Source: Thermoanaerobaculia bacterium (lineage in GTDB: Bacteria; Acidobacteriota; Thermoanaerobaculia; Multivoradales; JAHEKO01). From it: 10,860 nucleotides of DNA. This document shows, one piece after another, positions 7,106 through 10,860 of this stretch. The DNA lies in NCBI GenBank assembly GCA_029287645.1, contig JARFQS010000491.1, forward strand, positions 1-10,860. Reading direction: 5' to 3'. Below the pieces are notes generated by a model. It was not told where the DNA came from, did no database searches, and saw only the letters and a list, made by a program, of their open reading frames with translations. Numbering within the stretch: the first letter of the stretch is position 1; each line of letters starts with the position of its first letter. The translations under genes and the position numbers were made by a program.

Positions 7106-8992
7106 CTATTCATCTCCGCCTTCGGTACCTGCTGTTGTCGGGGAGGGCTGCGGAATTTTCGCACCTCCTGCCGGAGATTCCCCAGACGGTGGCTCTTCCT
7201 TGAGCGGTCCTTCCCGCAGGACCTCGAGATCCACCCGAACGATGCCTTCGAGCGGCCGCTCCAGCTCGATGATGCTCTCCTGCGCCACCGCCAGCTGCAG
7301 CGGCGTCGCACTGGTCGAAGGTGCCGCGCTCCACAGGGATCGAACCGAGGCCGGGAGCTGTGGCAGGACTTCGCCGCCCACCGACAACCCCTCTCCCCGG
7401 AAGACACCCAGGGCTACAAGCTCGCGGCTCGAGTGAAAGGAGCGCAGAAATCGGAGAGCCTGTGGGAAGGTCTGGGGAGCCGTCTTCTCCACCTCGAGAC
7501 GTGCCATGTCGACGCTGACCCCGTCTCCGACCAGGAGTGAATAGCGGCCTTCTGGTAGGCCTGTCGGAACATCCAGCGCCAGCGTGGCCCGGAACGCATC
7601 GCCCCGATAGGCCTGGAGATCGACCACCAGCTCGATCCGATCGCCTGGACGAACCAGCGTCTGACTGACGTGCGCTCCGATCAGACGCGCGGTTCTGGGC
7701 TCCGCATGCTGGTGGATCTCGATGTCGATGGAGTCCACGACCACCGTGGCGAATCTGTTGTTGAGAAAGAAATCCGCAAAGGCGAAGAGGTAGAAGGCCG
7801 CCTCTGAAGAGGCGAGCTCGCCATCGAAGGTCTGGCGAATCTCGACTTCCCCCCACTCCGCGAGGTCGAAACGAGCGCTCAAATCCAGTCCCTGGCTACC
7901 GGCGCTCTGTGATGCGGCCTCCAGAGATCCGAGCGTCGCAATAGCCACCAGGGTCGGAGTCAGGAGAGGTAGCTCCGCCACCTGCATGGAGAACTGTCGC
8001 TCCACGAGGCCGGTGATTCGCACCTCGACGGGCGTCATGGATGCTTCGGCTCCGACCCGGCCGCGCATGCCCGCGGCTCGATCCAGCTCGAAGGATCCCA
8101 CCACCTCGCCGAGATTGGCGATCTTGAAAGAGTTCATCTGATTGGAGAGAACGGTAACGATCTGGCTGGTGGCCATCGGCACACGCAAAGGACCTATGCC
8201 CAGGAAGGGATGACCGAAAGCGAGGATCTCGGCGCCTCGACGCTCCGTCACCGTGCCGGTCGCCGCGAGGCGCAGGTCCCCGTCGACCAACACTCCCGAC
8301 ACAGACGAACCCGCCTCGAGCTCCAGAACCTCGCCGGCCATCGCCTGACCAGCGGGTGAGACGCTGCCGAGAGCGATAGACAGGTTGTCCAACGTCACAC
8401 GATCGAAGCCAACCGCACTCCACTGGATACCACTGACGCCTGCATCCAGACCTGGGCCCAGAACGCCCGTAAGCGGCGCCAGGACCTCCTGCCAGGTGAC
8501 ACTCCCGGAGACCAGATCACGCGGCTCTCGTTGGACGCCTCCCGACCGAGAGGAAGCAACCGGATTGGGACCACCACTCAATTGCCTCATCTGCTCGATG
8601 GGAGTGATCCCGGCGACAGCTTCATCTGCGAACAACCAGGAGAAAGACACAGCACCCAGCAGGCGGCCGTCGATGTAGACGGGGCTTCCGCTCATCCCAG
8701 CGATGACGCCGCTAGCCTCGAGGCCCCGACCCCTGAGTCGGGCCAATATGAAGCTCGTCGACGGTTGTGTGTTGCGCCAAACCCCCAGCAGCTCGACTTC
8801 GAAGCGCTCAGCCGTCGTGCCTTCGAAGACCGACAGACCGTAACCGGTCAACCCGGGTCGTACCGCCTCGAGAGGGAAGAGGTCATTCTCCCCGACCTCC
8901 TGCTGGACAGGAGTCTCCGCTCCGCTTGCGATCGGTAGCAGGAAGACGAGAAGACTGCACAAAAACCTATGCATTCCGGTGACGCTCCGCAT
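7106..8992 (-). CDS. Exported SpoIVB-type (peptidase S55) domain protein
   Basis: The 628-residue product has a signal peptide that is ideal if translation starts at the second Met (residue 7, base 8974): MHRFLCSLLVFLLPIASGAE. The mature N-terminus has LEAVRPGLTGYGLSVFEGT (41-59), followed by a GMSGSPVYIDGRLLGAV segment (99-115), which matches the S55 signature GMSGSP. Ser101 is the expected nucleophile by analogy with GxSGxP of trypsin-fold proteases. A second block, AATGTVTERRGAEILAFGHPF (243-263), resembles the SpoIVB region around its active-site histidine and gives His261 as a candidate. SpoIVB is a sporulation protease, but related proteins occur widely in non-sporulating bacteria with no known role. 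Residues of about 430-600 look like beta-rich extracytoplasmic domains, and the last 30 are Pro/Gly/Ser rich. The gene abuts the tsaC-like stop (TGA then ATG at 8992). Protease activity is inferred, not shown. Confidence 0.83.
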   Translation of the reverse strand: MRSVTGMHRFLCSLLVFLLPIASGAETPVQQEVGENDLFPLEAVRPGLTGYGLSVFEGTTAERFEVELLGVWRNTQPSTSFILARLRGRGLEASGVIAGMSGSPVYIDGRLLGAVSFSWLFADEAVAGITPIEQMRQLSGGPNPVASSRSGGVQREPRDLVSGSVTWQEVLAPLTGVLGPGLDAGVSGIQWSAVGFDRVTLDNLSIALGSVSPAGQAMAGEVLELEAGSSVSGVLVDGDLRLAATGTVTERRGAEILAFGHPFLGIGPLRVPMATSQIVTVLSNQMNSFKIANLGEVVGSFELDRAAGMRGRVGAEASMTPVEVRITGLVERQFSMQVAELPLLTPTLVAIATLGSLEAASQSAGSQGLDLSARFDLAEWGEVEIRQTFDGELASSEAAFYLFAFADFFLNNRFATVVVDSIDIEIHQHAEPRTARLIGAHVSQTLVRPGDRIELVVDLQAYRGDAFRATLALDVPTGLPEGRYSLLVGDGVSVDMARLEVEKTAPQTFPQALRFLRSFHSSRELVALGVFRGEGLSVGGEVLPQLPASVRSLWSAAPSTSATPLQLAVAQESIIELERPLEGIVRVDLEVLREGPLKEEPPSGESPAGGAKIPQPSPTTAGTEGGDE

Positions 8993-9682
8993 TCATCGAG
9001 CTTCCGAGGAGCGATCCGCAGACTTTTCCGCAACAGCTGCGGAAAAGCCGCCACCCCATCCCAGATCCAACAGTCTCCGCTCGAGCACAGCGATAGGATA
9101 GCGGCCCACCCGAAGAACCTCCACGTCTCCAGACCTCAGAGCCACCATGGTCGATGGTGCGCCGCCGACAAGACGACCGTCATCGACAATCAGCGCCTGC
9201 CACCCTTTCAGTAGGTGAGCCAGTTCCATCGGGTCACAGATGGGCGGCTCGCCGCTACGATTGGCACTAGTGGCTGTCAATGGGGTCTGCAGCTTGACGA
9301 GCATTTCGACGAGGCCCTTGTGGTCAGGCATCCTCACCGCCAAGGAGCCACTCCCACCCGCCGCCGGTAGAGGGCGGTGAATCGAAACCACGACGCTCAG
9401 TGGCGACGGCCAAAGCGAGGCCAGAGTCCGCAGATCGTCGTCCTGGGTATCGATACCCAGAAGCTCCAGGTGCTCCAAAGCCCCAACCACCACCGGCAGA
9501 GGCTTGTCCGCCGGTCTCTCTTTGAATCGAAATATGGTCTCGACCCCTTCGCTGCTCCTTGGATCCACCGCCAGCGCGTAGCTCGACTCTGTCGGAATCC
9601 CCAGGATTCCATGGGCCGCCAGGGTTTCGCGCACGGCCCGCAGAGAGTCACCCCAGGACCAGATGTCTGGCTGGCGATTCAC
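8993..9682 (-). CDS. tsaC: TsaC/YrdC/Sua5-family threonylcarbamoyl-AMP synthase
   Basis: This 229-residue protein has the complete YrdC fold signature: IPTESSYALAVDP (29-41), the substrate-binding KERPADKPLPVVV (54-66, with Lys54, Arg56 and Lys60), WPSPLSVVV (91-99), LAVRMPDH (114-121), TATSANRSGEPP (136-147), GAPSTMV (174-180) and VLRVG (189-193). The family makes threonylcarbamoyl-adenylate from threonine, bicarbonate and ATP, the first step of t6A modification of ANN-decoding tRNAs. It is the short form without the C-terminal Sua5 domain. The motif at 30-37 reads PTESSYAL where PTETVYGL is most common. GTG at 9682 is the start, preceded by GGAGGG and overlapping the recN stop (GTGA). The last 20 residues are non-conserved and contain the inverted repeat described separately. 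Confidence 0.92.
   Translation of the reverse strand: MNRQPDIWSWGDSLRAVRETLAAHGILGIPTESSYALAVDPRSSEGVETIFRFKERPADKPLPVVVGALEHLELLGIDTQDDDLRTLASLWPSPLSVVVSIHRPLPAAGGSGSLAVRMPDHKGLVEMLVKLQTPLTATSANRSGEPPICDPMELAHLLKGWQALIVDDGRLVGGAPSTMVALRSGDVEVLRVGRYPIAVLERRLLDLGWGGGFSAAVAEKSADRSSEAR
9023..9047. repeat. Perfect 10-bp inverted repeat with 5-nt loop
   Basis: CTTTTCCGCA (9023-9032) and its exact reverse complement TGCGGAAAAG (9038-9047) flank ACAGC. In the minus-strand transcript it would form a 10-bp hairpin, covering the FSAAVAEKS codons of the tsaC-like tail and ending about 30 bases before the S55 start codon at 8992. There is no T-run on either strand after it, so it is not a standard intrinsic terminator. 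It could modulate mRNA processing or relative expression within the operon; that is inference. Confidence 0.8.
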
Positions 9683-10860
9683 GACACCCTCCGAGCCGTC
9701 GAGGAGATCAATTCTTCGGCGTGAGACCGTGACAGCGAGGTCACTCGCTTGCCAGCCAGCATGCGCGCCACCTCTTCCACTCGTTCCGACGCCTCCAGTG
9801 CATCGACCCGGGTAGCTGTCCTACCGTCGCTGACTCGCTTTCGGACCCTGAAGTGACGATCGGCGTGGCTGGCCACTTGGGCGAGATGGGTCACGGCGAG
9901 AATCTGGGTTCCGCCGGAGAGGCGCTGGAGCTTGTCTCCCAGAATTGCCGCCTCGGCCCCTCCGACACCGGCGTCGACCTCGTCGAAGACCAGTGTGGGC
10001 ATCTCCCCAGCGTCTCGTCTGCGCACCGCAAGTTGCAGTGCCAGGTAGAACCGTGACAGCTCCCCGCCAGAAGCGCTACTGGCCAGCGGCAACATTTCCT
10101 CGCCCGGATTGGCGGCCAACTTGAAGGTCACCTGGTCGTATCCAAATTCTGAAAACTCAACGGGCGTGCCTGCCAGCTCGAGACGGCTACTCTCCTGGCG
10201 GCGTCTGGACAGCTCTACTTCGAAGCGCGCTTTGGCCATCGCCAGATCGCCGAGCTCGCGATGGACACGGTCCGCCAGTTTCCTTCCCCACTCGGCTCGG
10301 CGCTTGGACAGGTCGTCTGCGGCCTGTCGAAACTCCTGCAGAGCAACCTTCATCTGCTGCTCCAGCTCGTCCCGTTGCTCCACGTCTCCAACCAGCTCCT
10401 CGAGCTCCTGGCCGATCCGCTCTCGGTACTCGAGAACCTCCGCGGTCGTCTGGCCGTACTTGCGAGTCAACCTGTCGATGACCGACAACCTCTCCTCGAT
10501 GGCGTTCAACCGTTGCGGATCTGCCTCCAGCGAGTCGAGACGCTGACGCATGCCCCGAGCCATCTCCTGGAGATCGATGGACATCGCGTCCAACTCTTCG
10601 GACCAGCTGGACGACTGCTCTTCCCAGTCGGCGATCTCCTGCAGGCGACGCGACGCCACCGAGAGCCTTTCCGACGCCGAGCCCTCCTCCTCGAAGAGCA
10701 CGCTGAGGGACTCTCCCAGAGCTCCACCGATTGCCTCGACGTGACGCTGCAGATCTCTCTCGACCTCGAGATCTGCCTCTTCCCCGGATCGCAGGCGAGC
10801 TGCATCGATCTCGCCGATCTGGAACCGCAAGAGGTCGAGCCGCTCCTGTCGCAATCGCTC
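9679..10860 (-). CDS. recN: DNA repair protein RecN, C-terminal two thirds, cut by window edge
   Basis: RecN is an SMC-like ATPase that acts early in double-strand break repair in the cytoplasm. The visible part (about 393 residues) begins within the arm next to the N-terminal head, with RLDLLRFQIGEIDAA as in other RecNs. It continues through a long coiled coil and ends in the C-terminal ATPase head: the ABC signature LASSASGGELSR, Walker B TLVFDEVDAGVGG, the H-loop AVTHLAQVASHADRHFRVRK, and the terminal MLAGKRVTSLSRSHAEELI. The frame is open to base 10860, so the gene continues beyond the window. The Walker A part, about 170 residues, is missing from view only because of the edge. The stop TGA overlaps the tsaC-like GTG start (GTGA). 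It is the first visible gene of the operon and any promoter lies outside the window. Confidence 0.95.
   Translation of the reverse strand, partial: ERLRQERLDLLRFQIGEIDAARLRSGEEADLEVERDLQRHVEAIGGALGESLSVLFEEEGSASERLSVASRRLQEIADWEEQSSSWSEELDAMSIDLQEMARGMRQRLDSLEADPQRLNAIEERLSVIDRLTRKYGQTTAEVLEYRERIGQELEELVGDVEQRDELEQQMKVALQEFRQAADDLSKRRAEWGRKLADRVHRELGDLAMAKARFEVELSRRRQESSRLELAGTPVEFSEFGYDQVTFKLAANPGEEMLPLASSASGGELSRFYLALQLAVRRRDAGEMPTLVFDEVDAGVGGAEAAILGDKLQRLSGGTQILAVTHLAQVASHADRHFRVRKRVSDGRTATRVDALEASERVEEVARMLAGKRVTSLSRSHAEELISSTARRVS

Larger units (their letters stand above)
2997..10860 (-). other. Inferred seven-gene operon recN to CDGSH
   Basis: Seven same-strand genes are joined by short junctions: GTGA overlap (recN/tsaC-like), direct abutment (tsaC-like/S55), 27 bases (S55/propeller), ATGA overlap (propeller/coaD), TTGA overlap (coaD/deaminase) and 19 bases (deaminase/CDGSH). 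Within the visible part no gap is large enough for an ordinary promoter plus terminator. Co-transcription is inferred from spacing; internal promoters inside coding sequence cannot be excluded. Confidence 0.75.

Noticed and set aside
1..10860. Search for CRISPR repeats, tRNA genes, transposases, toxin-antitoxin or defence modules
   Set aside because: No direct-repeat array, no cloverleaf-like segment and no mobile-element or defence protein motif was seen; nearly all bases are covered by ordinary chromosomal genes.

Overview
The window is a stretch of ordinary, GC-rich bacterial chromosome, densely packed with genes. The gene content is a recN, a TsaC/YrdC-type protein, an S55 (SpoIVB-type) protein, a secreted beta-propeller, coaD, a purine deaminase, a double CDGSH protein, an M28 lipoprotein, a DUF2071 protein and an isopropylmalate-dehydrogenase-like gene. 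With the frequent GTG/TTG starts, this suggests a Gram-negative, Acidobacteriota-like organism. That placement is an inference from style and gene families, not a demonstrated assignment. I see no rRNA, tRNA, CRISPR array, prophage, transposase or insertion sequence.

The right-hand three quarters (10860 down to 2997, minus strand) is one compact gene train: recN (5' end cut by the window edge) > tsaC-like > S55-domain exported protein > secreted beta-propeller > coaD > adenosine-deaminase-family enzyme > tandem CDGSH iron-sulfur protein. Junctions are stop/start overlaps (GTGA, ATGA, TTGA), direct abutment (TGA then ATG), or gaps of 19 and 27 bases. This is a likely co-transcribed and translationally coupled operon. 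It mixes information-processing and cofactor genes (DNA repair, tRNA t6A, coenzyme A, purine metabolism) with two envelope proteins of unknown role.

A plus-strand gene at 1255-2979 encodes a probable lipoprotein, a zinc peptidase of family M28 with a PA-like insert. It runs convergent to the CDGSH gene with only 17 bases between the two stop codons. On its left, divergently transcribed across an intergenic region of about 200 bases, lies a minus-strand pair: a DUF2071 protein (211 to about 1056) and, 10 bases after its stop, the N-terminus of a COG0473-type beta-decarboxylating dehydrogenase that runs off the left edge.

I do not see a clearly new defence or mobile system. The points most worth a second look are: (1) the S55-domain protein, whose GMSGSP serine motif comes before the GH histidine motif, the reverse of the order I recall for SpoIVB; (2) its tight pairing with a secreted beta-propeller inside a housekeeping operon; (3) a perfect 10-bp inverted repeat with a 5-nt loop in the non-conserved 3' end of the tsaC-like gene, just ahead of the S55 gene.
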